Assembly (NCBI GenBank): GCA_028023455.1
Contig: JAQFVV010006203.1
Coordinates: 9,952,876 to 10,016,875, forward strand
From: Epiperipatus broadwayi
Taxonomy: Eukaryota > Onychophora > Udeonychophora > Euonychophora > Peripatidae
DNA length: 64,000 bases
Direction of reading: 5' to 3'
Below, one piece after another: positions 23,274 through 34,538 of the stretch. The notes under the pieces are model-generated. The model was not told where the DNA came from. It ran no database searches and worked only from the letters and a program-made list of their open reading frames with translations. The position numbers and the translations under genes are program-made. Within the stretch, counting starts at the first letter, position 1; every line of letters begins with the position of its first letter.

Positions 23274-24274
23274 GGATTAAACTTCTACTATTATTTTATG
23301 TAATATAAAAGATATAGCAGAATTATTTTAGCAACCTAATATAATTTTAATGTGTAGTATTAGCTTCATAGTCACAGTTATCAATATTATAAAATACACT
23401 GTTCAATTAAATTTTAAAAAACACACTGTTTACTTATCTGGATATTATTGGCTTTTGATTCATGGTGTATTCATTTAACCCAGTTTTCTTTGATTTTTCT
23501 TTTTCTATTACTTTTGCTTTCACAAACCACTTCAGCTTATCTCCACAAATTATTCAATAATTTGGTAAACATGAAAAAAGATAAACATGGCTTCGATTCA
23601 GATATTGTTCAAGTGTTTGCTAAGAAATAAAATGATTTAAAAACCAAGAAAAATAAGCCTTCTTTATTGCACAAAATAAACATAAGGTCTATCATAAACT
23701 AACAGCATTCAAAAAAGAGTCAATGATTTTTTGAGATGGTATTTAAATGTGAATTGTTATAATACAGATAGTCATGAGTGTGAAGCTAATATGCTAAAAG
23801 GTTATTTTAAAATGTATCATAATTGGGAGATATTTATTAAATTATGAGATTAATAATCTTGATACAAAAAAAAGCTGAAAATAAATAAAAGCATTTTTAC
23901 CTGTCACACCCATAAAATTTGCATTTCATTTGTCCAAAGTTTATCAAAATTATTCAGAAAGAAAGATCTGTATATTTTGAATCCAGAACATTGTAATGCA
24001 CTATGCACAAAGACTCAGTTGATATATCTACAAGATTTAATTGACTATAAGCTATTTCTTTTCTGTGCTTTTGGTATGAAACTCAATTTAAGAATTAAGT
24101 GTTTTGACTTAAAGATTTCAAATGAGTGTAATTTACCTTGTATCAACTCAAGATTATTGAACTTTATAAAGATAATTCAGCAGTTATTATGCTTATATTT
24201 TAATTAATTGACAACACTCTTTATTTGCTGCTCATGATTACTTCTTATTATAGTTATTGTAATTTTTTTTACAG

Positions 24275-24373
24275 TTTGCTGATGCATGTGAAATGTTACT
24301 CCTTTCAGTTCTTTCACCAGCTTTGGCTTGCACATGGAATTTAAACAAAACAAGTCTTGCCCTCATAACAACA
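24275..24373 (+). CDS. SVOP-like: SVOP-like MFS transporter, internal exon b (TM1 to start of TM2)
   Basis: This exon of exactly 33 codons, phase 0 at both ends, lies between a TTTTTTTTACAG acceptor and a GTAAGAA donor. The translation starts FADACEMLLLSVLSPALAC and ends SLALITT. It corresponds to the SVOP stretch with ADAxEMxxLSxLxPxLxCxW, where the Asp and Glu inside TM1 are highly conserved in this family. The Cys-x-Trp lies in the first extracellular or luminal loop. It continues directly from the exon at 15283 and into the exon at 31592, which begins the rest of TM2. The residues are intact, with no sign of decay. Confidence 0.9.
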
Positions 24374-24655
24374 GTAAGAATTTATAATTTTATAGAATTG
24401 CATGCATTCAAATTTTTTCTCCTTTTTTTATATAATCAATTATCAGATGATTAAAGATTAAAATAACAGTAAACTGATTTATTAATACTAAACAATGATC
24501 ATTTCAAATTATAGCATAAAATTTCATAAATTGAAATTCCATCAGTCATTTGTATTTAATAATAAAGTTTATATTTTATTACTGAAGATGACTGATTTAT
24601 ATTATTTTAATTTATAGAAAACATGCTATAGTTTGATCATTACAGAATGATGATG

Positions 24656-24875
<220 letters not shown>

Positions 24876-25292
24876 AAACTCACTACATATTTTTTATCAA
24901 AAAATTTTATAATATAGAAGTAATACTTTAATTTCCATACTCTTGACCTTAGGTTTGAATCCAGTCTAAATGGAATTTCAAATTTTATTTCAATTTCCAG
25001 CTACTTTAACCTTTATTTTTTTAAGATGGCTGATTCAGAGCAAATCCAAATAGCTATAAAAAAAATTAGTAAATAAGCATTTAGCTACTTTTTTCTAAAA
25101 TAATAAGCAAGAATAAGAAAACATTATAACTCTCATGATCTATCCTTTGGCAAAACTGATGAATAATACTTTCTCCTACACTTAAAAAGTGTCAAAAAAT
25201 TTTTTGACCAACAATGATGTAGTTAAAGATATCTTATAATGTTGATATATATATATATATAGGCAGATAGGCATTTAGACATACTGATACAC

Positions 25293-25564
<272 letters not shown>

Positions 25565-25691
25565 GTAAATTGCTTATTTCAGAACAAGGATCTTTTCAAT
25601 AATCTTTAATAAAAGATTACTAAAGGTGAAGACCATTTTTACTAGATTTTTTAACTACATCATGAAAGTTTAAACATCTCTTTCCAAACAA

Positions 25692-25891
25692 TAGAGCCAC
25701 CTAGTTAATGCAGCCTATAAAAATGAATAGATGACAGAAGATTTGTACATTTAAATCTCTATCTAATGTCTATTCATTCAATATCCCCAAACTATTTTCT
25801 AGCATATTAATGAGAGGTACTAAATAAAAATTTAAATGTACAAACCTTCTGGCATATCTATTGATTACTATAGCCTGCACGAAGTGGCTCT
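25692..25891. mobile_element. MITE-like foldback of about 200 bp
   Basis: Ends AGAGCCACCTAGTTAATGCA and its inverse TGCACGAAGTGGCTCT. Inner arms are CAGAAGATTTGTACATTTAAA and TTTAAATGTACAAACCTTCTG. The internal wording (GAATAGATGACAGAAG, CTATTGATTACTATAGCCTGC) resembles the foldbacks at 52314-52463 and 53066-53301, so all three may belong to one family. Confidence 0.75.
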
Positions 25892-26520
25892 GTTGTATGA
25901 AGAGAATTGCTACTATTTTAATAGATTTTGCAAGGAAAATAAATCATGATCATGTGATGTTTTATTAGTTTAAAAGTGTAAGCAATTAGTACTTTATTTG
26001 TTTTGTCTACTAGATAAGAATAGCTAAATGTCTACTTATCAACCAACTTTGGATTGTTAGCTGTGTTTGATAATCAAAAAAAAAAAAACTTTTAGTCTAT
26101 TGAAATTTTTTTTTAAATTTACAAGACCAATTTACATTCTAGCTAAAACTATGGCAGACATATGCACTATTATCAGACCGTGTGCATCTATATGTATACT
26201 AGTGAGTAAATGTATCATCCGATTTATTTTGATAGTAGATTAAAAAGATTATGTACATATATTTTTTGCAATCACACATCATTGTAATTTAAATTAGATT
26301 TTGTTGTTCCTTTAAAAAAGATTTTTCATCTTTTAAATGAAAAATTGTCTTATTTTTATGTTATCAATCGATCTAATTTTTTAGAGTAATGTCATTAATT
26401 CTAGTTGATAGAATTCCAAATTTTTTTTTTTAGTTTTTTAATCTCAATGCCATTATTATAATTAGATACAGATTAAAATTATTTGAAATTTTCAGGTTTT
26501 TTTTAATAAACCTATTCTTC

Positions 26521-26640
26521 TTTTTTTTTTAATGTGTCAAAGCGTCGGCCGGGAAGCGAACCCCGAGACAACTGCTTGTAAGGCGGCTGTGCTAACCACT
26601 CGGCCACCAACGCTTAATGCGGCAAAGCAAGTCAAATCGT
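26521..26640 (-). mobile_element. tRNA-derived SINE (Val-like head) with A-rich tail
   Basis: On the minus strand, 26613-26542 folds as a tRNA-like sequence. It has a 7 bp acceptor stem (GCGTTGG with CCGACGC, including G-T pairs), a consensus A box TGGCCGAGTGG, and a CTTACAA anticodon loop that would read UAC (valine). The B box, GGTTCGCTTCC, is near consensus. It continues TTTGACACATT and an A run, with a 5' extension before the tRNA part. The direct repeats TATTCTTC at 26513-26520 and 26641-26648 are consistent with a target-site duplication. Mismatches in the anticodon and T stems and the A tail argue for a retroposed SINE rather than a working tRNA gene. Confidence 0.75.
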
Positions 26641-27935
26641 TATTCTTCCTCTTTTGTTTTTTTTCTTTCATTTTATTTGCTTTAAATTATACAAATTCAT
26701 TAAAAATACAATTATTCCATTTTATATTTTTATCCATTATTGTTTTTAGGAAAGTCACATATCATGGTGATCTATACTCATATTATTTATTTAAAAAACG
26801 GATTTATCTTGAAGATATTCTATACAGTGAGAATTTCTTAAGAAATTCAAATTTTTAGATATATAGCCATAAGTAATCCAGAAATCTATTAATATTAGTA
26901 ACCAAATGTTCATTTACATATTTTAACTGGAGAGCAATAATCCAGAATAACTAGATTGGTCTAATAATTGTTAATGCACTAATTATAAAAATAAACACCA
27001 TTGTAATGTACTACAGACTTTACTGACAGTAAAAAAGGTATGGTATCAATATTTTTAAAATGTCCAATACTCTTTCAATCTTTAGCAATGTTTACATTTA
27101 ATAAATCTCTAAAAAAAATTCAATTCTTCTTTGTATTTTCCACATTGCTTTTTATTGAATTTAATTATTTGATAGTTTCAACTAATTAAAAACCTTCTTC
27201 AGAGTTGATGTTTTATTTCCTTTATATTTATGCAAATAAAGAGAAAACAATAAATAATGTTAAACTTGCTATAATAAAAAAATGTAATTTATTACATATT
27301 TTATAAAAACGAAGTCTGAAAATCAAAATAATATTAACATTGCTGTTTATCTTTTCCAAATCCTTAAAAAAATTTTTTTTAAATACTAAAATTTTTTATA
27401 TGAACTATATTTGATCCTGAATTGTTTCATATGATTTTGATATTATTGTAAATTTTATTAATATGTTCAAGATATTTAAAGCATATATGGGTATGTATAA
27501 AAGTGAATATGTGTAAGGAGAAAGGCATTCAAGCATTTTACGATAAAAAAGCTTAAATACTAACTTATTGCATTTTTTAATTGCATTTTATGTCTTTTTC
27601 ATATGCAATACATGATAGTGAGATCTTTTGTCTGTATTTTATAATTGTTATTCATTTGTAATGGTATTTATGTAAATATCATTGTAATTCTTAAAATGAT
27701 TAATTTCCTTTTAAATCTACATTACTTTATTGCTATATCTCATTGTTGATATATGCATATGATAAATATTAGGAGAGTGAAGTTGACATATATTAATTAA
27801 ATATCATGCAATATGGAAGAATTTGTAAAGTATGAAATGTAACTTTAAAATCATTCACTATTATTGTTACCACTGCTATTATTTCTACTATTAAAATAGA
27901 GCTATTATTGATATTATTATCAAAATTGGAAAGGA

Positions 27936-28166
27936 ATAGATTAGTAACATTTAAAAAGAGCACCAAAGCAGGTACTGAAAAAAGCTTTTTTATGTATTAA
28001 ATTATTATTTGATTATAGAGCTGTTGAATTCCATTATTGGACACTGTATGTTTTATGTCAGGTGATTCGTTAACTTTAAATAGATTAGTAACATTTGAAA
28101 AGGGCATCAAAACAGGTGCTGAAAAAAACTTTTTATGTATAAAATTATTTGATTATATAGCTGTTG
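27936..28166 (+). repeat. Local tandem duplication, about 90 bp unit
   Basis: The segment ATAGATTAGTAACATTT to AGAGCTGTTG (27936-28026) recurs at 28080-28166, with about 85-90% identity and a 53 bp spacer. No coding role was seen. Confidence 0.75.
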
Positions 28167-28840
28167 TAAAAAATTATTTTTTTGATATTATTACAAATGC
28201 TATTACTCTAAAATCAAAATAATATTATATGCAAATTTATTTTTCTAAATCATCACAGTATATTTTCTTTAATTAATTATTAATAATAAATATGTCATTT
28301 TTCAAAATTTTTATTAACTATTTTAAAAGTCATAAAAAAATCAATTATATCTTTGTAACCTAAATAAAATCTATACATTTAAAGAATAATAATTTAATGA
28401 ACTTTTATGCTTATCTGACATTTTATTGGGTTATATATATTCTAGGGTATTGATTTCAAACCCTACATAACCAATTCCCAAAGACCTCAGAAGGAAAGTG
28501 GAAGAAAAATTTTTTTCCCATTCAACTAATTTTGTTAGTGAAAGCGGGCAATATCTATATCATTGAATAGTTTGATAGTTGTATTTAAGAAATAAAAGTA
28601 TTACGCATATATAAATAATTGTCTGTATATATAAATTTCATACAGTTTGATTCAATTGACCACATTTTTTTTTACTTTCCTCTGGAATTATATCTAGGAA
28701 CATTTAATTCTTGAATTTTACTTCTCTCCCACTGCATTAACCATATAGAATATTGTTTGTGATAATTTTTGCCGGATCATTAATTTAAACAGTTACATTG
28801 TATTTTAAATACAAGGTTGAGAATTTTAAGCCTCTTAAAT

Positions 28841-29270
28841 CATTTGAAATTATTTGTGTTTTATATACTTTTTTTTTGTGTCCACTTCTTGATATACGAT
28901 TTTCAAACTTCATATGCAAAACTAATTTTTTTACTGTCTAATTTTACTCTTCTTTTTAATTTTACAAACAAAGAATTACTTCAATATTTAGAAAAATTAA
29001 TTTGTCTTATTAAAGCTTACCATCGGTAATTACCTTGCAGTCATTATATTTAAATATGTAAAAATAAGTGACGAATGTAAAGAAATCTATTTTAATGATA
29101 TATAAAAGGAAATAACATTATTTGGAAAGCTAAACATAATGTATGTTGTCAGAAGATGTATTAATTAAAGCTTATAAATTAGAGCAGTTGTATTGTGTAA
29201 AATAGTTTTAATGTAATTACAAAAAAAATCTGTGTTCATTATAGATTGTAGTTATTGGAATAACAATTTT
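28841..29270 (+). repeat. Segmental duplicate of the 3' intron plus the start of exon c (copy A)
   Basis: This 430 bp matches 31197-31617 along its whole length, from CATTTGAAATTATT to the exon start. The shared text includes the TCATTATAG-type acceptor and the first 26 bases of the exon. A second, shorter copy follows in tandem at 29269-29485. Identity is high (roughly 85-90% by eye), so the duplication is moderately old. Confidence 0.85.
29245..29270 (+). pseudogene. Truncated duplicate of SVOP-like exon c (pseudo-exon)
   Basis: Twenty-six bases after an intact AG acceptor (CATTATAG) match the first 26 bases of exon c with two mismatches, and would read IVVIGITIL in the same frame. The rest of the exon and its donor are missing; the sequence runs straight into a tandem copy of the repeat. 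If spliced to, it would not yield a complete exon. It is a possible decoy acceptor inside the intron. Confidence 0.8.
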
Positions 29271-29485
29271 GTGTTTTATTTGTCTTTTTTCGTTTCCACT
29301 CATTGATATACGATTTTCAAACTCCATACGCAAAACTAATTTTTTTACTGTCCGATTTTACTCTTCTTTTTAATCTTACAAACAAAGAATTACTTCAATT
29401 TTTAGAAAAATTAATTTGTCTTATTAAGGCTTAACATTGGTAATCACGTTGCAGTCATTATATTTAAATATGTAGAAATAAGTGA
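29269..29485 (+). repeat. Segmental duplicate, truncated copy B
   Basis: It restarts at the TTTGTGTTTTATTT point of the unit and matches copies A and C (GATATACGATTTTCAAACTC, ATTACTTCAATTTTTAGAAA, GTAGAAATAAGTGAT). It stops before the acceptor and exon portion. Confidence 0.8.
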
Positions 29486-31196
29486 TCCTCTTCGCTAACA
29501 AAACAGCCATATTAAATATTTAAAAAATTATGTTAAGCCACAAATTTTATCATAACTTAAGTTTGTATTATTCAGAAATGACATAATATATATTGTTTGA
29601 AATATAAAACACTAAAAAATGTAATTAAGCTGAAAATATATAGTCATTGATATTCAAAGTAATAAAAAAAGAATAAAATTTAATATTTCTAATAATTATT
29701 TTCATATTATTTCATAAATTCAAAATTATCATGTATCAATGTTAGAACTATAATTCTGTTAGTAAGTTAGTTGGATTCATCATTAAAGTTCTAAAAAATT
29801 GGTATATAATAACACTTACCTAATCTATTCCATCACTTGAACACTTCATAGAATAAAGACATTAGTACCTGTTATTTTTCCTAATAGCCCTTCAAAATGT
29901 TTTTCTATACAGGGGTTTGCAATGAATATGTCACCCAAAATAACATCCTTTATAACAAGTAGTTAATATTGATCAATAATTAGTATAATTTGAATATTAT
30001 AATAAAGAACTTCAATAAAGTTTGTAATTTATTAAAAATTACTACTAAAATATTCACTATATACAAAATAAAATAAAAAAGTAGATGAAATACTTAATTC
30101 ACTATACAGTTAAGCTTGAGATACATAAGTTAGTAGTTTAAAGTCAGTGCAATGTAGTATTATTTATTCTATCTTTATAGATTTTGAAGGCTCATATTGC
30201 TTCATGCTACTATGACCATAAATTTAGTAATAGCTTCATCAACTGCCACCTCTCTTTGCATTTGATGTTTAGTTTTGAAATTTACATTGCAGTAGTCTAT
30301 AATCAGCATAAGTTTTTATATACTGTCAAAATCTTTAATTTTAGTATTTGCATATTTTTATTATTATTAAAATGTAGAAAAGACATTATGGAAAAAAATC
30401 TAAATTGGGTCATAATATTTGCAAAATATGTTTATCTTTGACATATCAAAAGTTCAGATATCAGGTAATTCATATCTTGGACATCTCAACCCAAGCTTCA
30501 TGATATAAATTTACACAATTGTGAGCTATTTTTTCGATCAGGGTATATGTTATATGGTGCATATACTAACCTGTGTACTGTGCTATTACTAACAGTTGAA
30601 TGTATTTGGAATATTTAAATAAAATTAAACTTTTCTAAAGACATTCTATACACATATTAGATGATGGAAATAGTCCAATATAAAAATACAGCTAGAACAC
30701 CATCATCACAAACCTTCAGAAAAACACTAAGTGTATATATTAGTTTCAATAATAATTTTTTTGTATATTTTTTTATCAAATATAAATTCAAACAATAATT
30801 TAAAAATATACTCAAATAATATTTAAAATATATATATAATTAATACTTACCATATTTTCCCAATAATATTCATTCAACTAAGCAGATCAGTTAAATCTTT
30901 CATTTTTTCTGATGTAAGTTTCAGGGCAAATCCAATTGCATTAAAAATGAAAAAACTTAGAAAAAGTCTAAGAAATTCAATTTACTTGATTACAGAAATT
31001 ATCATAATTTTTTAAATTTTATAGTAGAAAAATGAAACTTACCTTTTCTGAAACTAAAAAGAAAGATAAAAATTAAAATGTAAAAAGTGCATATCTAGTC
31101 TGCATAGATTTTTGGTAATTTTAAACTGAAACTGGAGTTTATAATTTGAAAACTTATGGCCGCATTATGCGATGTAATAATGGAATGATTATAAAA
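29486..31196. other. Intron sequence between duplicate copies, nothing recognised
   Basis: AT-rich sequence with no motif I can assign. An 85-codon open frame at 30184-30441 on plus shows no known domain and is probably chance. Confidence 0.4.
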
Positions 31197-31591
31197 CATT
31201 TGAAATTATTGGTGTTTTATTTACTTTTTTTTGTTTCCACTCCTTGATATATGATTTTCAAACTCCATATGCAAAATTAATTTTTTTTACTATCTGATTT
31301 TACTCTTCTTTTTAATCTTACAAAGAATTACTTCAACTTTTAGAAAAATTAATTTGTCTTATTAAGGCTTAATATCGGTAATTGACTAGCAGTCATTACA
31401 TATAAATATGTAGAAATAAGTGATGAGTTTAAAGAAATCTATTTTAATTATGTATACATGAAAATAATATTATTTTAAAAGCTAAACGTAATGTTGCAGG
31501 GGATGTGTTAATTAAAACTTATAAATTAAAGTAGTTGTATTATGTAAAATAGTTTTAATGTAATTATAACAAAAATCTGTTTTTATTATAG

Positions 31592-31663
31592 ATTGTATTT
31601 ATTGGAATGACAATTTTTGCTAGCCTATGGGGCAAATGTGCAGATTTATATGGAAGAAAAAAT
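31592..31663 (+). CDS. SVOP-like: SVOP-like MFS transporter, internal exon c (TM2 and MFS motif A)
   Basis: This exon of 24 codons, phase 0 at both ends, lies between a TTTTATTATAG acceptor and a GTAAGT donor. The translation runs IVFIGMTIFASLWGKCADL, then YGRKN. GKCADLYGRK is the hallmark MFS motif A (G-x-x-x-D-x-x-G-R-K) in the cytoplasmic loop between TM2 and TM3, needed for the conformational switch. It matches the SVOP order TSxVFxGMMxxSxxWG-x-xxDxYGRK. The same exon start and upstream intron are duplicated at 28841-29270, but only this copy is complete. Confidence 0.92.
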
Positions 31664-32091
31664 GTAAGTATAAAAAACTAAGGGTAATGTATGTGCGTGT
31701 GGATTCTGTGCGAGAATAATAAAACGAAACTGTAAACACTTTGTACTTTTATAGAAATGCAGTGACTAGAATTACAATTACCACCACAATGTATGTATTA
31801 AACATAAACACCTTTTCCACACGGCAGAGTTGTTTATGTTTAAAACATAAATGAAAATCTTTTTCAATTTTAGTGCTACAATTTCATAGCTGGTGCTTTC
31901 ATAATATTGACTTTATTTAATCACATAATATTAATTGGTATTATTAAGGGTAAAAAAAGCAAAGATAAAAAATCACTCAAATTTTTATTATTAACACAAC
32001 TGCAAGTCTAGTTGAGTACTGTATGTTTTTTATTTTTCTCCATGAAAAATTGTTCAAAGATGTCATTTAAAGGCTGCTTTAATTTTGTCTC

Positions 32092-32220
<129 letters not shown>

Positions 32221-32284
32221 CAATAAAAAGATTATATCCATGTAAAGAGAGATAATTTATATATTTTAAAGTTGCCAGGTCATT

Positions 32285-32551
32285 ATCAGTTAACACTAAC
32301 TGACAATTATGCTGAGGTTAACCAAATTTTTCCCATTAATCTATAATAGCACTGTTGTTGAGGTTTTTTATTGAAGTAAATTGAGATCCTCTTTTAATTT
32401 AAACCCAAGTTATTAAGCAAAATTAAATCCAAAAAACTATTTTTATAGGAATGAGAATGTGAATAAATAGCATCTTATCAACAAAAAAGTTATAGATTAA
32501 TGGAGAAAAATTTGTTTAACCTCAAGATAATTGTCAATTAGTAGTAATTGA
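32285..32551. mobile_element. Foldback element of about 267 bp
   Basis: The left arm AGTTAACACTAACTGACAAT followed by CCCATTAATCTATAA pairs with the right arm (TTATAGATTAATGGAGAAAA, ATTGTCAATTAGTAGTAATT). Arms are about 60 bp with a few mismatches and a 140 bp spacer. Confidence 0.7.
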
Positions 32552-34384
32552 TATTTTCCTTGCAACAATTAAAAGGCAAAAATCATTTTATTTTTAGTCT
32601 TCATTATAATAACAATCCATGAAAATATTATCATTCAATATATATATATATATATATATATTAATAATTTAATGAAATTTTGGGGAAATTTTTTAGATAC
32701 ATTTGTATTATAATGTACCTAAAGAAATATTAATCTAAAACTGATATATCTCTCTTATATAAAGCTAGGGCATAAACTAAAAGTGTTCAACTTTGGGTTT
32801 AAAGATGGTTCAAACAAATATTATTATATAGTAAGATTTTGGTTTGTAATGCCATTATTAGTTTTATTGGTACTTTGAGTTGCATCATTGTTATGATATA
32901 TCTGAAATACAGACAGAAAATCCCATAAATGATTAATATATATACTGGTATAAAATGGGAACAATGAAAAGAACACCATTATGTAGTCATCATGGAATAA
33001 AAATTGAATAAAACATAAAAGAAAAATCTCTTGTATGCTTTATGATTTTAAAATTATGGTAGTGTGGAATGCCAGAGCAGTAGAGATTCTCCAAAATCAA
33101 ATATTTAAAATTTGTAATGATAAAAAAAAATATTGAAGTAAAACAAATAAAAGACTCTATTTATATGTCTTGGCTTCAATTTCCCAAATTTACACTAATA
33201 CAATTGAATTTAAAATAAAAAATATTAGTTCTTATTGATGTCCTGTGAAATATAAAATAAGATTCAAAATAATATTAACTAAATAACGTAAAATGTATAA
33301 TGAATATAAGTATAAGTGAAAATTAGTAATGCTGTATCAGTTAACAAATTAATCTAATAAAATAGGTAAATAAGGGTTTAGCAGATTTTTTTATAAATTT
33401 ACAATTGATTTTTATTTAAATGATCCTTAAGCTGCTATATGTTAAATATATGTTGTATTTTATAAATGTAAAATATTAAATTCAACAATTAATCAAATTT
33501 TAGTTATAAAATTCACCAATAGCTTTGATACCAGTGAACATTCATAAAATATTAGATTAATCATCAAATATCAGTAAAATAATAATGTTTATATTACTCC
33601 CTAGTTGGATCTTGTTTATCTATGTTTATTTTTAAAATATAGATTATGATTTTTATACTTTGTGGTTATTAAGATAAATAAATTCAAAATTCCAATTTAA
33701 TAATACTAATGATAGTTTATTTAAAATAGATAATAATAAAAACAAATAAAATTAAGGATATATTATAGGAACTAAAATTTAACATGCTATATTGCATTGT
33801 GTATGTTTATACTAATTTATTATGCTGAACAAAACACTCCAAAATCAAAGGGAAATGTTCATTCTATAAATTAATTTCTGACAAACAAGTATGAAATTAT
33901 AAAATAAATCAGAACTTGTTATAGTCTATCCACCATAAAGATATTGAGTAAACCTAAACAAGTTATCAGACAAATTATTATTTATAAACTTTAGAAGACT
34001 ATTGCAATTTTCCTTGGATGAAATATATATCTAAACATTCTCTCACAAAACATATGTTAAAATGATCTTTTCAATATAAATGTAATGGTAAACCTTAAAT
34101 AAAATCAAACAACATGTAAATAATGATGTATGCTTATTATCTATAGGTTACATTGCTCTTTAAATTTCTTTCATCAAGTTCAAAATATAATCCATCAAGA
34201 ATCCAATAATTAAAATGCAATGTTCAAATAGGAAATAGCATAATGTTTGAAATTTTTTCCAATTGAACTGACAATTAGTAATTTCCAATAAAGTATTAGA
34301 TATTAGAACATATTAATCATTTTAAATAATTGTTATTACATCATAAATTAGTCTGTGTATTCTTGTGGTTTTAATTTTATTAAG
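32552..34384. other. Intron sequence, nothing recognised
   Basis: Plain AT-rich intron. A small TA run sits at 32639-32660. No exon-like or transposon-like reading was found. Confidence 0.4.

Positions 34385-34538
<154 letters not shown>

Noticed and set aside
26542-26613. Functional tRNA-Val gene on the minus strand
   Set aside because: Mismatches in the anticodon and T stems, a 3' A-rich tail, flanking direct repeats and related copies at 13.6 and 51.5 kb point to a SINE.
29486-31190. 85-codon plus-strand frame at 30184-30441
   Set aside because: No family resemblance and AT-driven composition; no consensus splice context fitting the gene's phases.
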